Positions 1 through 4,689 are shown, counted from the first letter of the stretch. The stretch is 5,044 nt of DNA from an uncultured Pseudomonadota bacterium (GCA_903931355.1 CAIZCB010000267.1:1-5044); one strand, 5' to 3'. Made by a program: numbers and translations. Notes: generated from the sequence alone by a model not told the origin.

Positions 1-557
1 CTTACTACCGCTTCAAACAAATGTTTGATTAATATTCCAAAGAAGCCGGAAAAGTGCAGTATCTAATTCCCTACTTCATCGACGCCCATCCCGGCACCGA
101 AGACAAAGACATGCTGAATTTGGCGCTCTGGCTAAAACGCAACGGCTTCCGCGCCGACCAAGTTCAAGCCTTTTTGCCATCACCGATGTCGATTGCTACC
201 GCGATGTACCATTCTGGCAAAGACACTTTGCATAAAGTTGGCCGCAACGTACCGGATATGGCGATTCCGAAAGGCATCAAACAACGCCGCTTACACAAAG
301 CCTTTTTGCGCTACCACGACCCAAAAAACTGGCCGTTATTGCGCGAAGCTTTAAAAGAAATGGGCAGGGCGGATTTAATCGGTAACGGCAAACAGCATTT
401 GATACCGAGCTTTCAACCCAAGTTAGCGGGTGAAGCAGGGCAGACTAAAACTGCGGTTAAAGCCAAGCCGTTTGCGACTAAGTACACTGGGTTTAACAAA
501 GGTAAGGCAGGCGATAATCGTAGGCCGAAGCCTAATGGCAAAGGTCGTGGTCGTTAA
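1..557 (+). pseudogene. ygiQ: YgiQ family radical SAM protein (UPF0313), 3' part, interrupted by an in-frame stop
   Basis: YgiQ proteins are large (about 700 residues) radical SAM enzymes of unknown reaction with a C-terminal DUF3362 domain; the N-terminal part lies outside the window. The frame starting at base 3 reads YYRFKQMFD, then TAA at 30-32, then YSKEAGK and on into [14 protein letters not shown]. Both sides match the conserved end of the radical SAM core in one unbroken frame, so the stop replaces a residue (usually Lys, Gln or Glu, each one base away). The part after the stop includes [12 protein letters not shown], the basic [18 protein letters not shown] block, and a Lys/Arg/Gly-rich tail ending GKGRGR, as in intact homologues. 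A GTG at 54 could in principle start a separate 167-residue fragment, but Val sits where the family normally has a charged residue, so I regard it as internal. There is no further stop or frameshift, so the lesion is recent, a sequencing error, or tolerated. Confidence 0.85.
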
Positions 558-576
558 TTGATTTTGCAGCTTAAAA

Positions 577-609
577 CTCTAGCTTTCTGCTTATAGCCGA
601 AAGCTAGAG
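577..609 (-). terminator. Hairpin terminator between convergent ygiQ and vapC
   Basis: A perfect 11-bp stem (CTCTAGCTTTC at 577-587 with GAAAGCTAGAG at 599-609) encloses an 11-base loop. Read on the minus strand, the stem is followed at once by TTTT (complement of 573-576), which makes it a plausible intrinsic terminator for the toxin-antitoxin operon ending at 644. On the plus strand no T-run follows, so any effect on ygiQ transcripts would be weaker. It fits the convergent arrangement of its neighbours. Confidence 0.7.
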
Positions 610-643
610 CAGCAAATACAGTGCATCAGAGCGTCTTAAGCAC

Positions 644-1030
644 CTACCAAAACAAATCCACGCCATATGCAGTAAAAGCGGTGTCGGCACTCGCTAACTT
701 AAGGTTTTCGATTTGTGATTGAACTAGAATCAAGCGATCGAATGGATCTTTATGGTGAAATGGCAAACTGTTTAAAGCAAAAATATGCTCAGTTTCGATA
801 GCTAATAATTGCAAACCATTATTGATTCTTTGTTCTTTAATCAATTCGGGTAGCGATAAATCTAGCTCAAGTTTGCCTAATTGTTGTTTGATTTGAATTT
901 CCCAAACACTGGCAATACTTAGAAAAAAGTCGTTGTCTAAATCATCATAGGCCGACAATAATTTTGCTGGAATTTTATCAGGAGCCGTTCTAAGCCATAA
1001 GAACGCATGGGTGTCCAGCAGAATATTCAT
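644..1030 (-). CDS. vapC: VapC-type PIN-domain toxin
   Basis: This is a 128-residue PIN-domain protein of the VapC type, predicted to be a Mg2+-dependent ribonuclease that arrests growth when its antitoxin is lost. The PIN acidic residues are visible: Asp6 in LLDTHAFLW, Glu44 in ASVWEIQIK, Asp95 (with Asp98) in HHKDPFDRLI, and Asp116 in SADTAF. The length is normal for the family and the domain looks complete, so the toxin is probably active. Its ATG overlaps the antitoxin stop by four bases (ATGA at 1027-1030 on the minus strand), a classic translational coupling. The subgroup with LLDTHAFLW and HKDPFDR motifs typically pairs with small DUF2281 or Phd-like antitoxins, which fits the upstream gene. 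The RNA target cannot be told from sequence. A hairpin with a T-run lies 35 bases downstream. Confidence 0.92.
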   Translation of the reverse strand: MNILLDTHAFLWLRTAPDKIPAKLLSAYDDLDNDFFLSIASVWEIQIKQQLGKLELDLSLPELIKEQRINNGLQLLAIETEHIFALNSLPFHHKDPFDRLILVQSQIENLKLASADTAFTAYGVDLFW

Positions 1031-1233
1031 TTTTCACCCAGCCAAAAATCATCGGGTAACGGCTCGTTAAAGTCGTCATGAATAATAATCTTGCCTTTAT
1101 ATTCCCCGACAGTTCGTTTTTTCCGCAGTTGTCTTATTTGCTGTTTGCGTAAGAACACCACAAAATCTGTAACCTGTTTTTGCAAATCTGGGGGCAAAAC
1201 TTCAATTTCATGAAGCAATTGCTGACTTTGCAT
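1027..1233 (-). CDS. vapB: VapB-type antitoxin, DUF2281-like
   Basis: This 68-residue protein is the first gene of the toxin-antitoxin operon and should bind and neutralise the PIN toxin and repress its own promoter. Residues 1-40 form a likely helical, increasingly basic part (PPDLQKQVTDFVVFLRKQ, then KKR). Residues 43-68 carry GEYKGKIIIHDDFNEPLPDDFW, an acidic tail typical of DUF2281-type antitoxins, where the DDF-EPL stretch is the likely toxin-contact segment. The start at 1233 is supported by a GGAG Shine-Dalgarno sequence (complement of 1241-1244) seven bases upstream. It overlaps the toxin by four bases. The DNA-binding role is inferred from the family; no clear helix-turn-helix or AbrB fold is visible. 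Confidence 0.85.
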   Translation of the reverse strand: MQSQQLLHEIEVLPPDLQKQVTDFVVFLRKQQIRQLRKKRTVGEYKGKIIIHDDFNEPLPDDFWLGEK

Positions 1234-1260
1234 ATTAATTCTCCGAAGAAAGTATCGCTG

Positions 1261-1292
1261 AATTTAAAGCGCTAAGAGTCTTTTTCAAGACT
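1261..1292 (-). promoter_or_regulatory. Candidate vapBC promoter with overlapping operator
   Basis: On the minus strand a TTGAAA -35 box (complement of 1283-1288) and a TAAATT -10-like box (complement of 1261-1266) are 16 bases apart and lie about 30 bases before the antitoxin ATG. A perfect 6-bp inverted repeat, AGTCTT at 1277-1282 and AAGACT at 1287-1292, overlaps the -35 box and is a plausible antitoxin operator. A second, wider pair, CTAAGA (1272-1277) and TCTTAG (1304-1309), surrounds it. The -10 matches consensus in only four of six positions. Confidence 0.4.
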
Positions 1293-1331
1293 GGGCTAAT
1301 TGTTCTTAGACTTTAGCTGGTAGGTGTTTTA

Positions 1332-1664
1332 TCAAAGTTGTCCCGCTTCATCAAGAAAATCCCCCGATTCAATCACTTCAAAACCGCTAACCGCGCGGTT
1401 GTACAAATAAACCCAAGCGCTAATCTCATCCCCGTTAGCTAAATAAACCGTTTGTAACAATCGGCGATATTCAGTGGGCTGGGCAAAGCTTGGGCTGCAT
1501 TCTTCGTAATCATCAAACATTGACCACAAATCAGCGCTGAACAGCTGATAAACCTCACCATACACTTTATCCGCCGGATTACTGGAAGCGATAACCGCAG
1601 GATAATCAGCGACTTTGTAAAGTTTGCCTTGTAGAGTGCCATAGACAAATAAGTGGTGTGACAT
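1332..1664 (-). CDS. Gamma-glutamylcyclotransferase-like protein, copy 1 (internally deleted)
   Basis: This is a shortened relative of the GGCT/YtfP/AIG2-like family, which releases 5-oxoproline from gamma-glutamyl amines or peptides. The 110-residue product starts with the signature FVYGTL but jumps directly to QGKLYKVADYP, skipping 24 residues that copy 2 (4097-4489) has between them. The rest is nearly identical to copy 2, including DDYEE, whose first Glu (residue 54) is the likely catalytic base, the PTEYRR segment and the IESGDFL end. The deleted stretch would hold the first helix and part of the second strand beside the substrate loop, so folding or activity is doubtful. The deletion is an exact multiple of three. 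The C-terminus differs from copy 2 (DEAGQL instead of IA) because of a one-base indel in an A-run near 1355. No Shine-Dalgarno sequence is visible, and a repeat begins five bases upstream of the start. It may be a decaying paralogue. Confidence 0.75.
   Translation of the reverse strand: MSHHLFVYGTLQGKLYKVADYPAVIASSNPADKVYGEVYQLFSADLWSMFDDYEECSPSFAQPTEYRRLLQTVYLANGDEISAWVYLYNRAVSGFEVIESGDFLDEAGQL
1350..1664 (-). repeat. Direct repeat, cyclotransferase gene copy 1
   Basis: This segment aligns with 4104-4489 in the same orientation. I count about 11 mismatches over roughly 275 bases, plus a one-base indel near the 3' end of the gene and a 72-base internal gap in this copy. Similarity ends at the start codon on one side and just past the end of the conserved coding sequence on the other, so the flanking DNA is unrelated. 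Confidence 0.9.
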
Positions 1665-1668
1665 GTGA

Positions 1669-1752
1669 TGAAATTTAAGGTATCGAGTAACGCGAGCGAT
1701 GCGCCTTCTTAGGTTGGCCGAATCCTATTTGGGTTGCACAATTAGCGCATCG
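1669..1752. repeat. Palindromic interspersed repeat, copy A
   Basis: This ~84-bp segment recurs at 2442-2523 with about 84% identity by eye. The shared core runs from GGTATCGAGTAACGCGA through GATGCGCC to GCATCG. Within this copy an 8-bp inverted repeat (CGATGCGC at 1697-1704, GCGCATCG at 1745-1752) frames a 40-base interior that itself contains a TAGG...CCTA pair. The pattern resembles non-coding palindromic repeats that are dispersed in many proteobacterial genomes. A possible 62-codon frame starting inside it (1699-1887) is not preserved in copy B because of a 2-base gap. Confidence 0.75.
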
Positions 1753-2105
1753 TATCGTGGTAGTGTGTTAGAGCATTTTGCGATTGATACAGCCAAGGAT
1801 AAGCCGAATAATCTAATTATATTTAATGTGCTAAATTATGTTAAATATCGATTAGCTGATTGTAATGGTTATAAAAAAGATTATTAAAATTATTTAACAT
1901 TTTTATTGTTTAAATTTGGTTACAATTCGATTTTGTAGCGGATTTTTTGTAATCGGTGAAGGCTATGAACATCCTGTTTAAACATGGATTGTATGAATAA
2001 AATTATGATAAGGAATAATTTAAACCCTGCCAAGCACGGCAATGCTAGTTTTTTATTTCGCCGTGGTCTATTTAATAATTTTTTTAACTTAAAACAGAAG
2101 AAAAT
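1753..2105. other. AT-rich intergenic stretch
   Basis: About 350 bases without a convincing gene except a possible 39-codon frame at 1993-2112. It holds a perfect 8-bp inverted repeat, ATATTTAA (1819-1826) and TTAAATAT (1841-1848). Near its end CACGGC (2035-2040) and GCCGTG (2060-2065) could form a stem with a 19-base loop ahead of a T-rich run. TACAAT at 1921-1926 resembles a -10 box, but I see no suitably spaced -35 box. Base composition differs sharply from the core genes at the window edges. Confidence 0.5.
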
Positions 2106-2112
2106 ATGCTAA
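1993..2112 (+). CDS. Possible 39-residue small protein upstream of the membrane protein
   Basis: An open frame from ATG 1993 encodes a basic 39-residue peptide beginning MNKIMIRNNLNPAKHG and ending NLKQKKIC. Its TAA falls just after the ATG of the next gene, giving a seven-base overlap (2106-2112) of the kind seen in translationally coupled genes. A weak GGA lies a few bases before the start. I recognise no family. The frame covers the CACGGC/GCCGTG inverted repeat, so it may equally be non-coding sequence that is open by chance. Confidence 0.2.
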   Translation: MNKIMIRNNLNPAKHGNASFLFRRGLFNNFFNLKQKKIC

Positions 2113-2387
2113 AAGAAATTGTGGCATTGGGAATAGAAGATTTTGGGTTCGGTTTTTTTATGGTTGTAATGGGGCTTATATTTATTGTACTTCTAGGAGG
2201 ATTTCTGCCATACGGGCGTAAAACCGGAATGAAGATGTATAGAGAATACCTAGTGCTTAAAAAACAAGGAAAAAAACCAAGCAATGATCAATACTGTGCA
2301 TATGTAACTCACACGAATAACCAACTTGGTTGTTTGATTGTTGTATTAGGCATAGTTTTTATCATTATTCACATTCTAAAAAAGTAG
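2106..2387 (+). CDS. Small two-helix membrane protein, unknown function
   Basis: The 93-residue product has two clear hydrophobic segments: about residues 13-35 (FGFGFFMVVMGLIFIVLLGG region) and 75-91 (CLIVVLGIVFIIIHIL). They are joined by a hydrophilic, Lys/Arg-rich linker (GRKTGMKMYREY, then KKQGKKP) and the protein ends in KK. By the positive-inside rule the linker is probably cytoplasmic with both termini outside, though the C-terminal lysines make this uncertain. There is no cleavable signal peptide and no family I can name. A weak AGAAG Shine-Dalgarno-like sequence (2096-2100) precedes the ATG by five bases. The gene lies alone between repeat copies A and B. The antisense frame over it is a shadow. 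Coding status rests on the coherent hydrophobicity pattern and the lack of alternatives. Confidence 0.6.
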   Translation: MLKEIVALGIEDFGFGFFMVVMGLIFIVLLGGFLPYGRKTGMKMYREYLVLKKQGKKPSNDQYCAYVTHTNNQLGCLIVVLGIVFIIIHILKK

Positions 2388-2441
2388 GCTTTATATAAAC
2401 CATGGTGTTTATTCAAATAGTTGGGGAGGGGGTAACGTGTG

Positions 2442-2523
2442 TGAAATTCAAGGTATCGAGTAACGCGAACGATGCGCCTCCTTAGGTCGGCTACATCCTA
2501 TGTGTCGCATAATTATCGCATCG
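2442..2523. repeat. Palindromic interspersed repeat, copy B
   Basis: This is the second copy of the repeat at 1669-1752, in the same orientation and 773 bases away, with about 11 differences and a 2-base gap. The inverted arms survive as CGATGCG (2470-2476) and CGCATCG (2517-2523), one base pair shorter than in copy A. The inner TAGG...CCTA pair is retained. With copy A it brackets the small membrane protein gene. Confidence 0.75.
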
Positions 2524-2688
2524 AGGCGCGTCTAAAAAACCGATTTTTATTCAATTATATCGCACTAGGGATGATAATATTTTCTGAAGGCTGGTTTAGA
2601 GGCTTGAGTTAGCCCATCATGATTTTCTCTGCCAGTCTATGAAACAATTCTCTCGTTTGTTTATACTTACCTACAACAAAAATAAAAT
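2524..2688 (+). promoter_or_regulatory. Leader region of the unknown gene with a weak promoter candidate
   Basis: This holds no gene. TATACT at 2662-2667 matches a -10 box in five of six positions and would give a very short leader before the ATG at 2689, but the sequence 17 bases upstream (2639-2644) is a poor -35. No Shine-Dalgarno sequence precedes the ATG; the preceding bases are almost all A and T. Evidence for a promoter here is slight. Confidence 0.2.
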
Positions 2689-3378
2689 ATGACTTATTGT
2701 AACCAATTAAATGAAGATTGTATTAGACCTGAAAAACAGCATGTTTACAAGCTCTTAGAACAACACAACGCACTTATCGTTCATTTTTCCGGAGCACCTA
2801 AAGGTGTTGGTAATGATAGCTATTTATACCCGAATGATTTGAAAAATGTAATAAATGGAAAAGCTCAAGGTGGTTTGGCGTGCTCAACAGTTACGCCTAC
2901 CGATATTTTTTCTGGTTTTAATAGAAATGCCACTGGATGCATTGGCGTAATACTTGGACTTAATACATGTCAATCATTAGTTGAAGTTTCCCAAACGGAC
3001 TGCGGGTCTGGAATAGATGAATACGGTAATAGAACTGTTATAAACAAAAGAAAAGTTTTAACCTTAAATGACATTGAGGAAACTATATTAAATAGGCCAA
3101 ATGGTTATAATGAATGGATTATCAAGGATTACGTAGTGCTTGGAATTTTTGCTACGCACCCTTTTGAGATATCGGTTTTAAGATTCTTAGATTATCCTGA
3201 TGGTATGCCAGATTTATTAAAAAGTTCACAACCTGATCTAGTTATCGATAATACTAATCTATCTTGTGTATTCAATGAGCTTCAAAATCCTAATATATTC
3301 GGATTCGTAAATAATCGTCTTTACAATTGGTGTTCTAATTCAGGTAATTGTAATCACGGCGATATTTACAAAATCTGA
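2689..3378 (+). CDS. Hypothetical cysteine-rich protein, 229 residues
   Basis: I do not recognise this protein. It is soluble-looking, with no signal peptide or membrane segment. It has nine cysteines (4, 11, 65, 84, 94, 105, 193, 215, 221), including a C-terminal CSNSGNC pair with His223 next to it, which could bind metal or form disulfides. An N-terminal region reads ALIVHFSGAPKGVG, followed by a Gly/Cys/Thr-rich stretch to about residue 108 and a mixed alpha/beta-looking second half with many Asn residues. The ATG at 2689 is the first possible start because a TAA in frame lies at 2683-2685; there is no Shine-Dalgarno sequence. Codons are strongly A/T-ending, unlike the ygiQ and flgB ends, which suggests horizontal origin. 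It is flanked by repeat B and a palindromic element and is convergent with relE. Coding status is supported by 229 open codons. Confidence 0.65.
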   Translation: MTYCNQLNEDCIRPEKQHVYKLLEQHNALIVHFSGAPKGVGNDSYLYPNDLKNVINGKAQGGLACSTVTPTDIFSGFNRNATGCIGVILGLNTCQSLVEVSQTDCGSGIDEYGNRTVINKRKVLTLNDIEETILNRPNGYNEWIIKDYVVLGIFATHPFEISVLRFLDYPDGMPDLLKSSQPDLVIDNTNLSCVFNELQNPNIFGFVNNRLYNWCSNSGNCNHGDIYKI

Positions 3379-3402
3379 AATACTCGATTTATGACAATAG
3401 TA

Positions 3403-3484
3403 GGTAGGGTTCGCTCGATAGAGCGTAACCCAGCAATCGAAGGTCAACATGTTGGGTTACGGCTAACGCCGAACCCAATCTACC
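3403..3484. repeat. REP/MITE-like double-hairpin element
   Basis: Two hairpins lie within about 80 bases. The first pairs GGGTTCGCTC (3407-3416) with GAGCGTAACCC (3421-3431), a GATA loop and one bulged T. The second pairs TTGGGTT-A-CGGC (3452-3463) with GCCGAACCCAA (3468-3478) around a TAAC loop. The outer ends GGTAG (3403-3407) and CTACC (3480-3484) are also complementary, so the whole is an imperfect palindrome. It lies between the convergent 229-residue gene and relE, and the hairpins could end transcription from both sides, although no long T-run follows. The GGGTTACGGC...AACCC style is typical of dispersed palindromic repeats in gammaproteobacteria. Confidence 0.75.
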
Positions 3485-3492
3485 GAGCTTAC

Positions 3493-3780
3493 TCAATCCT
3501 TACGAGAAAACGCTAATTCATACACTTGGTTTTTATTGCGTTTCCCCACAGCAATCACAGTTACAGTGATTGTCTGGTCTTCTACCTGATACACCAAGCG
3601 GTAGCCTAATTGACGTAGTTTGATTTTATATAAATCGGTAGCGCCACTTAATGCGGCTGAAGCAATGCGTGGATTTTCAAGTCGCTCTAGTAGTCTTTTT
3701 TTAAATTGATTTTTTACGACCGAATCTAATTTCTGCCATTCTTTGAGCGCTGATTTTTTAAATTTAAGTTCATAGCTCAT
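3493..3780 (-). CDS. relE: RelE/StbE family mRNA interferase toxin
   Basis: This 95-residue toxin is the same length as E. coli RelE and aligns with it without visible gaps. RelE cleaves mRNA in the ribosomal A site. The residues known to matter in E. coli RelE sit at the same numbers here: Lys52 and Lys54 in LYKIKLR, Arg61 in GYRLVYQV, Arg81 in VGKRN, and Tyr87 in QVYELA. The N-terminal helix (SALKEWQKLDSVVKNQFKKRL) is also kept. The protein is therefore probably active. Its ATG at 3780 lies within the antitoxin gene, overlapping its end by 11 bases, so translation is coupled. The gene ends next to a palindromic element that may terminate transcription. The symbol is used at family level. 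Confidence 0.93.
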   Translation of the reverse strand: MSYELKFKKSALKEWQKLDSVVKNQFKKRLLERLENPRIASAALSGATDLYKIKLRQLGYRLVYQVEDQTITVTVIAVGKRNKNQVYELAFSRKD

Positions 3781-4018
3781 CTAAAGAAACTGTCACAGAT
3801 TCTTCTGATAATCGATTTTGGACAATTTTCAATAATTCCATATCGTCAATCAACTCCATCATGGCTTCATAAGCCGCAGCTGGAACGCAATAAAAAGCCG
3901 GTTCATTACGGTTTAAAACCACAATAGGTAAACCTCCACCACTAGCGACGACTTTCATGGGATTGGCTTTTAGCTCGGAGATGCTTGTGGCAACATCGGT
4001 TAGCACTTGGCAGGTCAT
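3770..4018 (-). CDS. Phd/YefM-type (StbD-like) antitoxin of the RelE toxin
   Basis: This 82-residue antitoxin should bind the downstream RelE toxin and repress the operon. Residues 8-50 look like the Phd/YefM DNA-binding domain (TSISELKANPMKVV, then PIVVLNRNEPAFYCVP), as in StbD. The C-terminal tail (DMELLKIVQNRL, then VTVSLDEL) closely resembles the toxin-wrapping tail of E. coli RelB, which ends VRVTLDEL. It thus combines a Phd-like front with a RelB-like back, as known for StbDE/RelBE hybrids. An AAGG Shine-Dalgarno sequence on the minus strand lies about seven bases before the ATG. The 11-base overlap with the toxin and a strong promoter candidate complete the operon. It is named relB in many annotations, but the N-terminal half is not ribbon-helix-helix, so I leave the symbol empty. 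Confidence 0.9.
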   Translation of the reverse strand: MTCQVLTDVATSISELKANPMKVVASGGGLPIVVLNRNEPAFYCVPAAAYEAMMELIDDMELLKIVQNRLSEESVTVSLDEL

Positions 4019-4049
4019 TTTGTTACCTTGAATGGTTATTGAAGACTTG

Positions 4050-4078
4050 ATATTAGGTCTTTAATTAGGTCTTGTAAA
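4050..4078 (-). promoter_or_regulatory. Promoter of the relBE-type operon with tandem operator repeats
   Basis: On the minus strand, TTTACA (complement of 4073-4078) and TAATAT (complement of 4050-4055) are 17 bases apart and sit about 32 bases before the antitoxin start. The spacer and -10 contain two exact copies of a 10-bp word, ATTAGGTCTT on the plus strand at 4052-4061 and 4064-4073, with a 12-base period. An inverted partner AAGAC lies at 4042-4046. Antitoxin binding here would block RNA polymerase, which fits conditional autoregulation by the antitoxin-toxin complex. Confidence 0.6.
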
Positions 4079-4096
4079 GGATTGCGTTGATGTGGT

Positions 4097-4489
4097 TTAG
4101 GCAATCAAAAAATCCCCCGATTCAATCACTTCAAAACCGCTAACAGAGTGGTTGTACAAATAAACCCAAGCGCTAATCTCATCACCGTTAGCTAAATAAA
4201 CCGTTTGCAACAATCGGCAATATTCAGTGGGCTGAGCAAAGCTTGGGCTACATTCTTCGTAATCATCCAACATTGACCACAAATCAGCGCTGAACAGCTG
4301 ATAAACCTCACCATACACTTTATCCGCCGGATTGCTGGAAGCGATAGCCGCAGGATAATCAGCGACTTTGTAAAGTTTGCCTTGATAGCTGGCTGGGCCT
4401 AGCAATTTGGCTTGTTGGTTTAAATGGACGGCCATTGGATGTTGGGCGTTGCGGCGTAGAGTCCCGTAGACAAATAGGTAGTGTGGCAT
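4097..4489 (-). CDS. Gamma-glutamylcyclotransferase family protein (YtfP/AIG2-like), copy 2
   Basis: This is the intact paralogue, 130 residues, close to the usual length of the family. GGCT-like enzymes use a YGTL-R loop to hold the gamma-glutamyl group and a glutamate as base, releasing 5-oxoproline. Visible here are FVYGTLR at 6-12, GEVYQL at 60-65, LDDYEE at 74-79 with Glu78 as the likely catalytic base, PTEYCR at 87-92, SAWVYLY at 106-112, and IESGDFL at 122-128. The last motifs match the end of E. coli YtfP. The real substrate is unknown; the family also includes enzymes acting on gamma-glutamylamines. It lies 78 bases upstream of the antitoxin gene on the same strand, but the antitoxin has its own promoter candidate. 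Only a weak AGAAG precedes the ATG. Copy 1 at 1332-1664 is nearly identical except for a 24-residue deletion. Confidence 0.88.
   Translation of the reverse strand: MPHYLFVYGTLRRNAQHPMAVHLNQQAKLLGPASYQGKLYKVADYPAAIASSNPADKVYGEVYQLFSADLWSMLDDYEECSPSFAQPTEYCRLLQTVYLANGDEISAWVYLYNHSVSGFEVIESGDFLIA
4104..4489 (-). repeat. Direct repeat, cyclotransferase gene copy 2
   Basis: This is the full-length member of the direct repeat pair, with 1350-1664 as the shortened member. It contains the 72 bases missing from the other copy. The two copies are in the same orientation about 2.75-2.83 kb apart, close enough to serve as substrates for homologous recombination. Confidence 0.9.
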
Positions 4490-4689
4490 GGTTAAGCGCT
4501 TCTAATAATAGGCTTCATTGTCAGGGTTCGCATTTTAACCCCGTGTCGATGGTTTCATAATCTCTTAAGACCTCAACAAGCACTCAATTTCACCTATTTA
4601 GCCGGCAATTTTCAACGTATTCCGAAATTTTTTGTAAGCCTTTGTTTCGTGTTTTCTGTGAACAAATATAGCAATTTTAATGCATTGTG

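Noticed and set aside
641..1326. 9-bp inverted repeat (CACCTACCA at 641-649, TGGTAGGTG at 1318-1326) flanking vapBC, as possible ends of a mobile unit
   Set aside because: A 9-bp inverted match is expected many times by chance in a 5-kb window; there is no target duplication and no longer arms.
1439..1648. 69-codon minus-strand frame
   Set aside because: It lies in another frame of the cyclotransferase copy 1 gene, which has clear family motifs.
1699..1887. 62-codon plus-strand frame
   Set aside because: It starts inside palindromic repeat A, and the equivalent frame in repeat B is broken by a 2-base gap. It has no ribosome site and no recognisable family.
2084..2284. 66-codon minus-strand frame
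   Set aside because: It is antisense to the two-helix membrane protein and has low-complexity composition; it is a shadow.
2395..2412. ATAAAC/GTTTAT hairpin as terminator of the membrane protein gene
   Set aside because: Only six A/T-rich base pairs and no following T-run.
1669..2523. Repeats A and B as integron attC sites
   Set aside because: No GTTRRRY/RYYYAAC core pair at suitable spacing, and no integrase in the window.
3403..3484. CRISPR array
   Set aside because: Only two related hairpins, with no regular repeat-spacer spacing and no cas genes.
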